Below, piece after piece: positions 1 through 7,080 of a stretch of DNA of 9,433 bases. Under the pieces are notes generated by a model that was not told where the DNA came from, did no database searches, and saw only the letters and a program-made list of their open reading frames with translations. The translations under genes were made by a program, and so were the position numbers. Location: contig JAOZPW010000146.1 in assembly GCA_029932545.1 (NCBI GenBank), positions 1 to 9,433 of the forward strand, given 5' to 3'. Position 1 is the first letter of the stretch. Every line of letters starts with the position of its first letter. The stretch comes from Thermoanaerobaculales bacterium. GTDB taxonomy: Bacteria > Acidobacteriota > Thermoanaerobaculia > Thermoanaerobaculales > Sulfomarinibacteraceae.

Positions 1-266
1 GGTCCGAGGACAGCAGGAGCATCGCCGTCACCGTCCGATTCTCACCCGGCATGATCGGACACCTGATGTTCAACGCCTGGACCGAAGAACTTGCCTTCCA
101 ATTGCCTCCTGTCAGTCAAAACCAGGGCGGTGGTTGGCGCCGATTGATCGACACCTTCCTTCCCTCCCCGGATGACATTACGGCTCCCGGGACCGAACCG
201 GCGGTTGAGACCAGATCCTATATCGTCGGCCCAAAATCTCTGGCCCTGCTGGTTGCGCCGTTCTGA
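1..266 (+). CDS. glgX: Glycogen debranching enzyme (GlgX/isoamylase type), C-terminal fragment
   Basis: This is the 3' end of a gene that begins before the window; the reading frame is open from position 3 to the TGA at 264-266. About 87 residues are visible. They match the C-terminal beta-sandwich of GlgX/TreX-type debranching enzymes: a strand ending in FNAWTEELAFQLPP, then WRRLIDTFLPSPDDI, then a closing strand SYIVGPKSLALLVAPF. Members of this family hydrolyse alpha-1,6 branch points of limit-dextrin glycogen in the cytoplasm. The catalytic GH13 barrel lies outside the window, so activity cannot be judged here. The family call rests on recognition of this tail; another GH13 alpha-glucanase with the same C-terminal domain (for example a maltooligosyl-trehalose enzyme) is less likely. 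The ATG at 51 is internal, not a start. Confidence 0.82.
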   Translation, partial: SEDSRSIAVTVRFSPGMIGHLMFNAWTEELAFQLPPVSQNQGGGWRRLIDTFLPSPDDITAPGTEPAVETRSYIVGPKSLALLVAPF

Positions 267-295
267 AGTGCTACCATACCCCGTTGGAGACGATA

Positions 296-658
296 ATGAA
301 TGACGAACTGACTCTCAGTCTTCCTGAGTTCTGGGCATGGCTCATGACCCACCCCAACTGCATCCTTCGCGCCGGCACCCCTGAATCCGTAATCTACGAT
401 GACCCAGATATCCACTGGGGTTTCGGCACCGAGGAAAACGACACCCTGGTCATTCAGGCGATCAGAGGCAAACGCCCCCTGGGAGAGATTCTGGTCGCAC
501 CGGAACAGGTCGCCTGGGTCCGCGGGTTTGCCGGAGAACTCGACAGCGAATACATCTTCGAATTGATGGCGGAGTCCGACACCGAACCCTTTGCAGCCTA
601 CTTCTTCGTCATGACCCATGGCATGGAAGACGAAGATCCCGCAGCAAAGGTGCATTAG
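296..658 (+). CDS. Small acidic protein of unknown function
   Basis: A 120-residue protein that I cannot assign to a named family. The ATG at 296 is chosen because GGAG at 286-289 sits 6 nt upstream; the in-frame TTG at 284 overlaps that ribosome site and is unlikely. The protein is rich in Asp and Glu and in aromatic residues. It begins LSLPEFWAWLMTHPN, has a middle stretch around YDDPDIHWGF, and ends with FAAYFFVMTHGMEDED. There is no signal peptide, membrane segment, Cys cluster or catalytic motif, so it is probably a compact cytoplasmic domain. It lies 29 nt after the debranching-enzyme stop on the same strand and may be co-transcribed with it. It is convergent with argH, 105 nt away. The coding call is supported by the ribosome site and a well-formed, amino-acid-diverse frame; the function is unknown. 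Confidence 0.72.
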   Translation: MNDELTLSLPEFWAWLMTHPNCILRAGTPESVIYDDPDIHWGFGTEENDTLVIQAIRGKRPLGEILVAPEQVAWVRGFAGELDSEYIFELMAESDTEPFAAYFFVMTHGMEDEDPAAKVH

Positions 659-690
659 AGAGGATGGGACGGTCTTGTCCCCGGATATGA

Positions 691-775
691 ACCTCGGAGT
701 GAGGCCCGTATTGGTTTCCCAGAGATAACGATTCGCCCAAAGTGGCCGAGACCAATCCGGCCCTCACTCCGAGGT
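691..775. repeat. 85-bp imperfect palindrome between convergent genes, overlapping the argH stop
   Basis: Positions 691-704 (ACCTCGGAGTGAGG) pair perfectly with 762-775. After a one-base bulge the pairing continues (705-706 with 759-760, then roughly 708-718 with 748-758, with one mismatch and one G-U). This gives a stem of about 26 pairs around a loop of about 29 nt. The right arm overlaps the last codons and the TGA of argH (764-766). The element fills most of the space between two convergent genes, so a bidirectional terminator is possible. Neither side has a run of T after the stem, which argues against a standard intrinsic terminator. A REP-like or small palindromic element is the alternative. 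Confidence 0.85.
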
Positions 776-2005
776 AGGGCGCTTCGCGCGGGCGGTTTTA
801 TTCCTTCTTGTCTCATCGGCAACCCGACGATAAGCGTCGCGGAAGGGCATGCCTCCACGAACCAATCGGTAGGCTTTCTCGGTGGCGTAGAGCTCTTCGC
901 CCATTGCCTGACGGCACCTTTCGGCGTCGATTTCCATGTCGTTGATAATTCGGGTCATCATGGCAAGGCTCTGTGCCGTCGCATCGAGGCCCCGCATTAG
1001 AGGTCCCTTGGTCAGTTGCAGGTCACGGTTGTAGCCGGAGATCAGATTCGCGCCGAGGTGCCGGATCGTTGATTCATCCCCCAATACCGTGTGGTACTTT
1101 GCGCGGATCAGCTCGAGTACATCGGGGTTTCGTTTCTGAGGCATGATCGAGGAACCGGTACACAGGGCTTCCGGCAAGACGACAAAAGCCATCTCACGCA
1201 TGGTGAAGAGCATCAAATCACTGGCCAGCCGATTGAGGTCGCACATGATCTGGCTCGCGATGTGGAGGACGACGCCCTCAAACTTGCCACGGCTGTGCTG
1301 GGCATATATCGGATTCTCCTGGACACGGGCGAAACCAAGGTCTCCGGCAGTCATCTGGCGATCGAGTTCAAATACAGGGACACCGAAACCCGCCGCCGTG
1401 CCCAATGGGTTCTGGTTAATCAGCCGCCGTGCAGCGTCCAGCAGAATGAGATCATCCTCCAGGGCCGCCCGAAAACAGCCCAGCCAGAGACCTACCGACG
1501 ACGGCATGGCCGGTTGCATGTGGGTGTAACCGGGAAGACCGATCTCACCGTGTCGCTCGCAGGCCTCTTCGAGGCTCGATGACAGCCGCCCCACCAAATC
1601 CTCGAGCCGATCCAGCTCGGCCAGTTCGTACAGTCTCAAGGCGGTCAGAACCTGATCATTGCGAGAGCGCCCGACATGGACCTTCTTGCCGAGATCCCCG
1701 AGCTTTTCGGTCAGGTAAAGTTCGATGGCGGTGTGACAATCCTCGTGGTCCGCCGTGACCTTGAACTTCCCAGCGGCTTCGAGAACAACAATCTCCTCCA
1801 GACGGCTTTCCAGTGCGGCCGCCTCTTCAGGTGTCAGCAGGTCGATGTCCGCCAGCATCCGTACGTGGGCGATGGAAGCCCGACAGTCATAAGGGACGAG
1901 CCTCTGATCCCAAAAGACGTCGTCTCCGACGGTGAATTCCTGCACCATCTGATCGATTGCTGCGCTTCCCTCCTTCCGCCACAAGGTTTCTTTGTCCCGG
2001 CTCAT
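764..2005 (-). CDS. argH: Argininosuccinate lyase, short form
   Basis: Catalyses the last step of arginine synthesis, splitting argininosuccinate into arginine and fumarate in the cytoplasm as a homotetramer. Family motifs are present in order: HVGRSRNDQ (about residues 110-118), YTHMQPAMP (160-168) with the catalytic-region His162, and the signature GSSIMPQKRNPD (284-295) with the mobile serine loop. Two things differ from typical bacterial ArgH of about 460 residues. The N-terminus lacks the usual WGGRF and instead reads ETLWRKEGS. The protein is only 413 residues and stops soon after MPFRDAYRRV, without the usual C-terminal stretch of some 40 residues. Some lineages, including Bacteroidetes as I recall, also use variant or short forms, so it is probably functional. 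The ATG directly follows the argG stop (TGA-ATG, zero gap), indicating translational coupling. Its own stop lies in a palindrome. Confidence 0.96.
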   Translation of the reverse strand: MSRDKETLWRKEGSAAIDQMVQEFTVGDDVFWDQRLVPYDCRASIAHVRMLADIDLLTPEEAAALESRLEEIVVLEAAGKFKVTADHEDCHTAIELYLTEKLGDLGKKVHVGRSRNDQVLTALRLYELAELDRLEDLVGRLSSSLEEACERHGEIGLPGYTHMQPAMPSSVGLWLGCFRAALEDDLILLDAARRLINQNPLGTAAGFGVPVFELDRQMTAGDLGFARVQENPIYAQHSRGKFEGVVLHIASQIMCDLNRLASDLMLFTMREMAFVVLPEALCTGSSIMPQKRNPDVLELIRAKYHTVLGDESTIRHLGANLISGYNRDLQLTKGPLMRGLDATAQSLAMMTRIINDMEIDAERCRQAMGEELYATEKAYRLVRGGMPFRDAYRRVADETRRNKTARAKRPTSE

Positions 2006-3238
2006 TCACTGCCCAACCTTCCGATGAGCAATCGCGTGATGGGCCATCAGCCGAATGGCGTTGATCTTGATGAACCCCTGGGAATCGGTCTGGTCAAAGC
2101 CGCCTTCGATCTCCATGGAAGAAAACTCCTGGTCATAGAGCGAGCTGCGGGAGACTCTGCCGAGCACGGAGACATGGCCCTTGAAGAGTTTGAGGTCGAC
2201 CACGCCGTCGATCAACTCCTGGCTCTTGTCCACGGCTGCCATCAGGAACTCCATCTCCGGCGAGAACCAGAAGCCGTTGTAGATCAACTCCGACAGTTTG
2301 GCCGACAGCATATCCCTCAGCCGCATCACCTCGCGGTCCATGGCGATGCCTTCGATGTCCCGGTGGGCCAGATGCAAAATCGTACCTCCCGGAGTCTCGT
2401 AGATGCCGCGCGACTTGATGCCGATGAAGCGGTTCTCGACCATGTCCAGCCGGCCGATGCCATTGGCCCCGCCTATTTCGTTGAGGTAGGTGAATAAGGC
2501 CAGGGGATCGCGTTCCTCCCGTCCGTCATCCAGGTTGGTAACCCTGATCGGAATGCCGTCCTTGAACTCGATGGAAATCCGGGTTGGCGCATTGGGCGCC
2601 AGCTCAGGACTGACCGTCTTCGAGTAGATCTCCTCCCCCGCGTGGTAGGCAGGGTCTTCAAGGATCCCGGACTCGTGGCTGATGTGCAGCAGGTTGTCAT
2701 CCTCGCTGAAGGACTTTCCCGTCGAAGCCTTGACCTCGATGCCGTGTTCAGCGGCAAAGGCCAGAAGCTCCGGACGCCCTTTGAAATCTCTCAAGAAATC
2801 ACTGTCCTTCCATGGAGCAATGACTTTGATCTTCGGGTTGAGGGCGTAATAGGCCAGCTCAAATCGAACTTGGTCGTTGCCCTTGCCCGTCGCTCCATGG
2901 GAAACGTAGACCGCACCTTGGGCGTCTGCAATCTCGATCTGACGCTTGGCGATGATCGGCCTGGCAATCGCCGTACCCAGGAGGTAACGTCCCTCATAGA
3001 TCGCATTGGCCTTGAATGCGGGAAAAATGTAGTCCGTCACGAACTCTTTCTTGAGGTCCTCGACGAAGACCTTCGACGCACCGGTTTCGATCGCCTTTTT
3101 TCTGACCGCCTCGAAATCTTCCTCCTGACCAACGTCGGCAACGTAGGCAATGACCTCGAAACCCTTCAAACTGAGCCACTTCAAAAGAACCGAAGTGTCC
3201 AGTCCACCGCTATACGCCAGAACTACTTTGTTGCTCAT
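2006..3238 (-). CDS. argG: Argininosuccinate synthase
   Basis: Condenses citrulline with aspartate, using ATP (released as AMP and pyrophosphate), to give argininosuccinate, the substrate of the next gene product. The 410-residue length is normal for bacterial ArgG. The N-terminal PP-loop AYSGGLDTS (residues 8-16) binds ATP. GATGKGNDQVRFE (115-127) is the conserved citrulline/aspartate-binding and ATP-contact segment, and APWKDSDFLR (141-150) is also typical. The C-terminal half carries the oligomerisation region and shows no gaps. The start is secure: AGGAGG at 3243-3248 on the minus strand lies 4 nt from the ATG. It is separated from the upstream M23 peptidase gene by 54 nt and abuts argH. 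No arginine-repressor operator is evident in the short upstream gap. Confidence 0.98.
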   Translation of the reverse strand: MSNKVVLAYSGGLDTSVLLKWLSLKGFEVIAYVADVGQEEDFEAVRKKAIETGASKVFVEDLKKEFVTDYIFPAFKANAIYEGRYLLGTAIARPIIAKRQIEIADAQGAVYVSHGATGKGNDQVRFELAYYALNPKIKVIAPWKDSDFLRDFKGRPELLAFAAEHGIEVKASTGKSFSEDDNLLHISHESGILEDPAYHAGEEIYSKTVSPELAPNAPTRISIEFKDGIPIRVTNLDDGREERDPLALFTYLNEIGGANGIGRLDMVENRFIGIKSRGIYETPGGTILHLAHRDIEGIAMDREVMRLRDMLSAKLSELIYNGFWFSPEMEFLMAAVDKSQELIDGVVDLKLFKGHVSVLGRVSRSSLYDQEFSSMEIEGGFDQTDSQGFIKINAIRLMAHHAIAHRKVGQ

Positions 3239-3292
3239 TGACCCTCCTTTTGTGGCTGCTCTTCTTGTGATTTCTTGAAAGAGGCTAAACTC

Positions 3293-4690
3293 TCAGTCTT
3301 GAGCTGCCGGACCGCCGAGCCGGCTGATACTTTCCCTGGCGTCGTTCATCACGTCAGTGATATTCAGCCGGATCCATTGCCGATCCATCCACTCCTGGGG
3401 CCGAACGTCAACGCCCTGGACGAGGACGCCGAAATGGAGATGATCGCCTAGCACCGAACCCGTGACACCGGTGTTGGCGATGACTGCGCCGGCCTCAACC
3501 CTGTCCCCGGCCTGAACGTGAACCATCGAACAGTGTCCATAGAGCGTGTAGAGGCCCATGCCGTGATGGATGATCGGCATATTCCCGTAGATTCCGTTCT
3601 CATCGGCAAAAACGACCTCACCACTATTCTGTGGCGTGATCGGAGCCTGTTTGACACTGGCCATGTCCAAACCGAGATGGTAGGACTCGCTGACCCGTTT
3701 CCCCTCGTAGCGGTAAAAGCGATGATCACCAAAATCGCCGAGGACCTTCCCGTTTCTCAAGGGATACATTGCATTGATCGAGAAGGTGTCGATCATCTCT
3801 TCAGGCACATGCGAGGTCATATCGTGAATCAAGGCTTCATTGGCGACCCGTACTTCTTCGTTGATGATCTTGAACTGTTCGATCCGGGCTTCCACTCCCT
3901 GTGTCTCTGGGTATTCTTCAGCCAACTCCCGGATTTTCCCTTCGAGATAGCCTTCGGAGAGCGTCAGGTCTCGCGTACGGTAGTCGACTTCTTTGAGATA
4001 GAGGGAGATCGACGCCCTGGCCACGTTGCCGGCTTTGTCCTCCGCCACAAGGGTTGCACCGAAATCTTCAACCGTAACCGGCCACGCAATCAGCGAGACA
4101 AAGAACTCATCCTTGAAAAAGGGCTGACCCCTAAATCTCTTTCCGGTCTTCGTTTCAATATGAAAATCGCTCAGGTTTGCATCGGAAACGCGATAGACGA
4201 CCAGTGCGGACCCGCCCTTTCCAATTCCGTAAGAGTTTGTCACGATGCTTGCGAGCGGGCGCTTCGTGTCGATGACAAGGGGAAACTCATGTGTTCGGAC
4301 ATTGCCCGAAAGAAAATTCCACTTGCTCGCGTCCACTGCCTCAATGGTGATGATGACTTCATCGGTCTTGAGTTGAGAAATTCGCTTCGGCACCTCGACA
4401 CTGACCACCACATCATGCTTGGGCTCTACAAACTGTTCCTGACGAAGTTCATAGCTCGTGGCGCCGTCTTTCAGTGTGACGCTGTAGCTTTTCAGACCAC
4501 TTTCGTCATCCAACTGGAACACCAGGGGCTTCTTCATATTCCAGTAGCCGTTGTTGTCCACCAACGACACTTCAGGTTTGTTCCGCTCAAAATCGGGTGA
4601 CGCGAAGACAAAGAGCGCGGCGCCGATGACGCCGATCAACAGCACCAAGCCAATAATGGACTTCGAGTTTCGCTTTTTTCTCATTTGCAT
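3293..4690 (-). CDS. Membrane-anchored M23 (LytM-type) peptidase with beta-sandwich repeats
   Basis: A 465-residue envelope protein. A basic N-terminus (MQMRKKRNSK) is followed by one membrane segment at about residues 11-30. Two beta-rich, Ig-like regions follow (about 38-140 and 145-235; the second includes VVYRVSDANL and a DKAGN turn). A charged, probably helical linker spans about 243-290. The C-terminal M23 domain (about 305-440) keeps the zinc ligands HLGLD (His338, Asp342) and HLHFG (His419), plus His386 and His417, so it should be an active peptidoglycan endopeptidase in the periplasm. The layout resembles long M23 proteins known from Geobacter-like bacteria. The start at 4690 is chosen because GGAG, overlapping the end of the preceding gene, lies 7 nt upstream; longer in-frame starts would run into that gene. 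It follows the lolA-like gene by 4 nt. Which peptide bond it cuts, and whether it acts in growth or division, cannot be told. Confidence 0.94.
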   Translation of the reverse strand: MQMRKKRNSKSIIGLVLLIGVIGAALFVFASPDFERNKPEVSLVDNNGYWNMKKPLVFQLDDESGLKSYSVTLKDGATSYELRQEQFVEPKHDVVVSVEVPKRISQLKTDEVIITIEAVDASKWNFLSGNVRTHEFPLVIDTKRPLASIVTNSYGIGKGGSALVVYRVSDANLSDFHIETKTGKRFRGQPFFKDEFFVSLIAWPVTVEDFGATLVAEDKAGNVARASISLYLKEVDYRTRDLTLSEGYLEGKIRELAEEYPETQGVEARIEQFKIINEEVRVANEALIHDMTSHVPEEMIDTFSINAMYPLRNGKVLGDFGDHRFYRYEGKRVSESYHLGLDMASVKQAPITPQNSGEVVFADENGIYGNMPIIHHGMGLYTLYGHCSMVHVQAGDRVEAGAVIANTGVTGSVLGDHLHFGVLVQGVDVRPQEWMDRQWIRLNITDVMNDARESISRLGGPAAQD

Positions 4691-4694
4691 TGAT

Positions 4695-5438
4695 CTACTC
4701 CGGGTCAGCGATGCAGGCAATATCATCCGGTGGCGACGGCAACCAGGCGCTCTCCGGCGGTCCGTCAGCGGCCTGCCAGTCATTGAAATCAAAGGTGCTG
4801 ACGGCGCCCTGAGGATCTCTGACGACGACCTGGGCCGGCAGGCCGTCCTCACCAACGAGGATTTCTACCCTCGAAACGCCCCCAACCTCACGAGGAATGA
4901 GAATCAGACGGTGTTCCCCTTCGGCGACGATGGAAAACTGAGCAACCGCCGCCCGAGGATCCAGGACCGCAATCAGTGGAATCCTCTCCCACTCCTCAGC
5001 CGTCAAAAGATGATCGTCACAACTCAGATTCTCAAAATCCAGGAGACGGACTAATCGACCACTGAGGCCCATCCAACGAACAACCGGGCTTCCGGTGGCA
5101 AAAAGCGCCTTGTCGGGCCACGCGACCCAGACCTGACCGTTGACCTGCTCTCCAAGACTCATCCCCGGCGGAACATATTCTTGAGCGTATGAGGCGGTCC
5201 AGGTCGATCGGGTTTGAAGTGCAGTGCCCAAAGCCTGCAGCCGTTCCATTGCCGGATCCCGGTTGGCCACCGCCGTACCCGATACCAGGATGGCGATTGC
5301 AACAAGAACAGGAACAAAAAAACGCAGAGGCGCAGAGACGCAGAGTTCGACGTTGAGCGTTGAATCGTTGATATTGCACGTTTCTTTCCTAACCCCTAAT
5401 TCCTCATCCCTCATCCCTAATCCCTTACTGGCTGCCAT
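4695..5438 (-). CDS. lolA: LolA-like outer-membrane lipoprotein carrier with repeat-derived N-terminus
   Basis: From about residue 60 the protein follows the LolA pattern: a helix MERLQALGTALQTRSTWTAS, then antiparallel strands with YAQEYVPPG, GQVWVAWPDKALF, the segment LIAVLDPRAAVAQFSIV, HRLILIPRE and a late DPQGAVSTFDFNDW. LolA proteins carry lipoproteins across the periplasm from the LolCDE exporter to the outer membrane. A hydrophobic stretch VPVLVAIAILVSGTAVA with a plausible cleavage after AVA is a secretion signal. It lies unusually late, at about residues 41-58, because codons for 34 residues upstream come from short tandem repeats (5323-5424). The ATG at 5436-5438 is preferred: AGGGAG of the ribosome site is 6 nt upstream, while the ATG at 5442-5444 is too close to it. 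The gene starts 10 nt after purH and ends 4 nt before the M23 gene. The fold call is confident; the exact start is not. Confidence 0.78.
   Translation of the reverse strand: MAASKGLGMRDEELGVRKETCNINDSTLNVELCVSAPLRFFVPVLVAIAILVSGTAVANRDPAMERLQALGTALQTRSTWTASYAQEYVPPGMSLGEQVNGQVWVAWPDKALFATGSPVVRWMGLSGRLVRLLDFENLSCDDHLLTAEEWERIPLIAVLDPRAAVAQFSIVAEGEHRLILIPREVGGVSRVEILVGEDGLPAQVVVRDPQGAVSTFDFNDWQAADGPPESAWLPSPPDDIACIADPE
5316..5424. repeat. Composite of three short tandem arrays inside the lolA-like 5' end
   Basis: Reading the plus strand there are four adjacent blocks. A run of seven A (5316-5322) comes first. Three copies of CGCAGAG separated by one purine (5323-5345, period 8) follow. Next are three copies of CGTTGA (5351-5356, 5358-5363, 5366-5371; period 7-8). 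Last are five heptamers of the form TMAYYCC/TMATCCC (5390-5424: TAACCCC, TAATTCC, TCATCCC twice, TAATCCC). From 5323 to 5424 is 102 bp, exactly 34 codons, and the minus-strand frame stays open throughout. Such 7-8 bp arrays are typical of intergenic DNA (compare the STRR heptanucleotide repeats known in cyanobacteria), so their place in a coding frame is odd. Confidence 0.82.
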
Positions 5439-5448
5439 CCCCATCTCC

Positions 5449-6987
5449 CTAGTGTTTAAAGTGCCGGCGGCCGGTCAAGACCATCGCCACTCCCATTGCA
5501 TCACAGGCCTCAATGACGGCCTTGTCCCGAATGGACCCACCCGGTTGAATCACGGCTTGAATGCCCGCCTGATGAAGGGCTTCAACGCCGTCCGGGAAAG
5601 GGAAGAATGCGTCCGAAGCGGCCACAGAGCCCTCAAGGTCATGTCCCATTTCGATCGCCTTGGAGACCGCAATCTTGGCCGCATCGACCCTGCTCATCTG
5701 CCCGGCGCCAATACCGAGAATGCGATCCTCGACACCGACGACTATGGCATTGGACCCGACGTGTTTGACCACCCTCCATGCCAGTTCCATGGCCCTGCTC
5801 TCGGCGTCGGACGGCGCTCTTGTGGTGGGCACATCCCGGTTCTCGCCGTGCCACCCGTGGTCCCCCTGTTGGATCACAAAACCACCATCGATGGCCTTGA
5901 CCACGGTGGCGGTCTCGCTTGGGCGCTCGGCTTCGAGTACCCGTAGGTTCTTCTTGGTTGCAAAGACCTCAAGGGCCTCCTCGGAAAATCCGGGGGCGAT
6001 TACAACCTCGGCGAACTGTTCGACGACCTTCTCGGCAAAGGACCGATCGACCGGGCGGTTTGCCGCGATGACCCCACCAAAGGCCGACAAGGGGTCCGTC
6101 GCTCGGGCCTTGAGGAAGGCCTGATCCATCGCTGGGTCCAGAGCGACACCGCAGGGATTGGCATGTTTGATCACCGCAACACCCGGCCCGGGTAAATCCC
6201 ACACCAATCGCCACGCCCCGGTAGCGTCTCCCAAATTGTTGTACGACAACTCCTTGCCCTGAATCTGCCGTGCCGAAGCCAGGCCGGATGGGGGTGTCGA
6301 CCGGGCCAATATGCCCCACTGATGAGGATTCTCGCCATACCGGAGTTGTGTTTCATCCCCCATCAGGAGATCCTCCGCCACCGCTGCGGCTTGCGACGCC
6401 TTACCACCCTCGACGAGGGCAGGAAGATGGGTCGAGATCGCCGCGTCATAGGCAGCCGTGTGGCGGTAGGCCTTGATCGCCAGCCGCTGCCGGGTTTCTT
6501 TGGTGATCACTCCAGCGGCCAATTCACTGAGAAAACCTGTGTAGTCTTCGGGGTCGACGACAACCGCGACCCGAGCATGGTTCTTGGCCGCTGCCCTGAT
6601 CAGACTGGGACCGCCAATATCAATCTGTTCAACCGCCTGTGAGAGCGTCACGCCGTCGGTGGCCACAGTCTCCCGAAATGGGTAGAGGTTGACCACGACA
6701 ATATCGATCTCCGGGAGGTCCATCTCGGCCAGTTGAGCTCGATGCGCCGTTGTCGGGGCCGCAAGGATCCCCGCAAAGACTTTCGGATGGAGGGTCTTGA
6801 CCCTGCCGCCCAGAATCTCCGGATATCCGGTGAAATCACTGACCTCGATCGGGTTACAGCCCGCATTTGTCAGTGCCCTCGCCGTTCCGCCGGTGGAGAG
6901 GATGGACCAACCCAAATCTTCGAGGCCAAGACCGAGACGATCGAGACCGTTCTTGTCCGAAACCGAAATCAATACCGTTCCACCCAT
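5449..6987 (-). CDS. purH: Bifunctional AICAR formyltransferase / IMP cyclohydrolase
   Basis: Performs the last two steps of purine synthesis: AICAR plus 10-formyl-THF gives FAICAR, which is then cyclised to IMP. At 512 residues it has normal length. The N-terminal MGS-like cyclohydrolase domain shows SVSDKNGL (8-15), STGGTARAL (31-39), GGRVKTLHPK (60-69), VVNLYPF (98-104) and IDIGGPSLIRAAAKNH (122-137). The transformylase part shows LRYGENPHQ (215-223), the catalytic pair Lys274-His275 in VIKHANPCG, DPLSAFGG (298-305), SDAFFPFPD (458-466) and the terminal RRHFKH. The start at 6987 is supported by GAGGGG about 6 nt upstream. A longer open frame to 7149 exists but its extra residues encode the GC-rich repeats upstream, so it is rejected. 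It is the first gene of the minus-strand row. No purine riboswitch or PurR-type operator is recognisable upstream. Confidence 0.97.
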   Translation of the reverse strand: MGGTVLISVSDKNGLDRLGLGLEDLGWSILSTGGTARALTNAGCNPIEVSDFTGYPEILGGRVKTLHPKVFAGILAAPTTAHRAQLAEMDLPEIDIVVVNLYPFRETVATDGVTLSQAVEQIDIGGPSLIRAAAKNHARVAVVVDPEDYTGFLSELAAGVITKETRQRLAIKAYRHTAAYDAAISTHLPALVEGGKASQAAAVAEDLLMGDETQLRYGENPHQWGILARSTPPSGLASARQIQGKELSYNNLGDATGAWRLVWDLPGPGVAVIKHANPCGVALDPAMDQAFLKARATDPLSAFGGVIAANRPVDRSFAEKVVEQFAEVVIAPGFSEEALEVFATKKNLRVLEAERPSETATVVKAIDGGFVIQQGDHGWHGENRDVPTTRAPSDAESRAMELAWRVVKHVGSNAIVVGVEDRILGIGAGQMSRVDAAKIAVSKAIEMGHDLEGSVAASDAFFPFPDGVEALHQAGIQAVIQPGGSIRDKAVIEACDAMGVAMVLTGRRHFKH

Positions 6988-7045
6988 TGTGCCCCCCTCG
7001 TGGCCGCATCGTAGCATTGTCTTAGCCACTATCCCGCACGGTTTC

Positions 7046-7080
7046 CCCGAGCCCGAGCCCGAGCCCGTTATCGTTCCCGA
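7046..7080. repeat. CCCGAG hexamer array, left arm of a long-range inverted repeat
   Basis: CCCGAG is repeated three times plus a partial fourth copy (7046-7067), followed by TTATCGTTCCCGA. The last 23 bases (7058-7080) are the reverse complement of 7288-7310 at 20 of 23 positions. It lies about 60-90 bp upstream of purH. Confidence 0.85.

Noticed and set aside
691..775. Standard intrinsic terminator
   Set aside because: The stem is strong but no T-run follows on either strand, and the loop is long; kept as a palindromic repeat with a possible terminator role.
1676..2497. Plus-strand open frame (273 codons) opposite argG/argH
   Set aside because: It spans the junction of two certain minus-strand genes and its translation has no recognisable domain; a mirror frame.
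3239..3292. Separate promoter or ARG-box operator in the gap before argG
   Set aside because: Only 54 nt, most of it near the ribosome site; no convincing promoter hexamers or 18-bp ARG-box palindrome was seen.
3518..4600. Long open frame (360 codons) on the plus strand opposite the M23 peptidase gene
   Set aside because: It is antisense to a gene with intact catalytic motifs and a good ribosome site, shows no domain pattern, and reflects codon bias of the opposite strand.
4691..4855. N-terminal extension of the M23 peptidase into the lolA-like gene
   Set aside because: The extra 55 residues overlap the 3' end of another gene in a different frame, and the start at 4690 has its own ribosome site and signal anchor.
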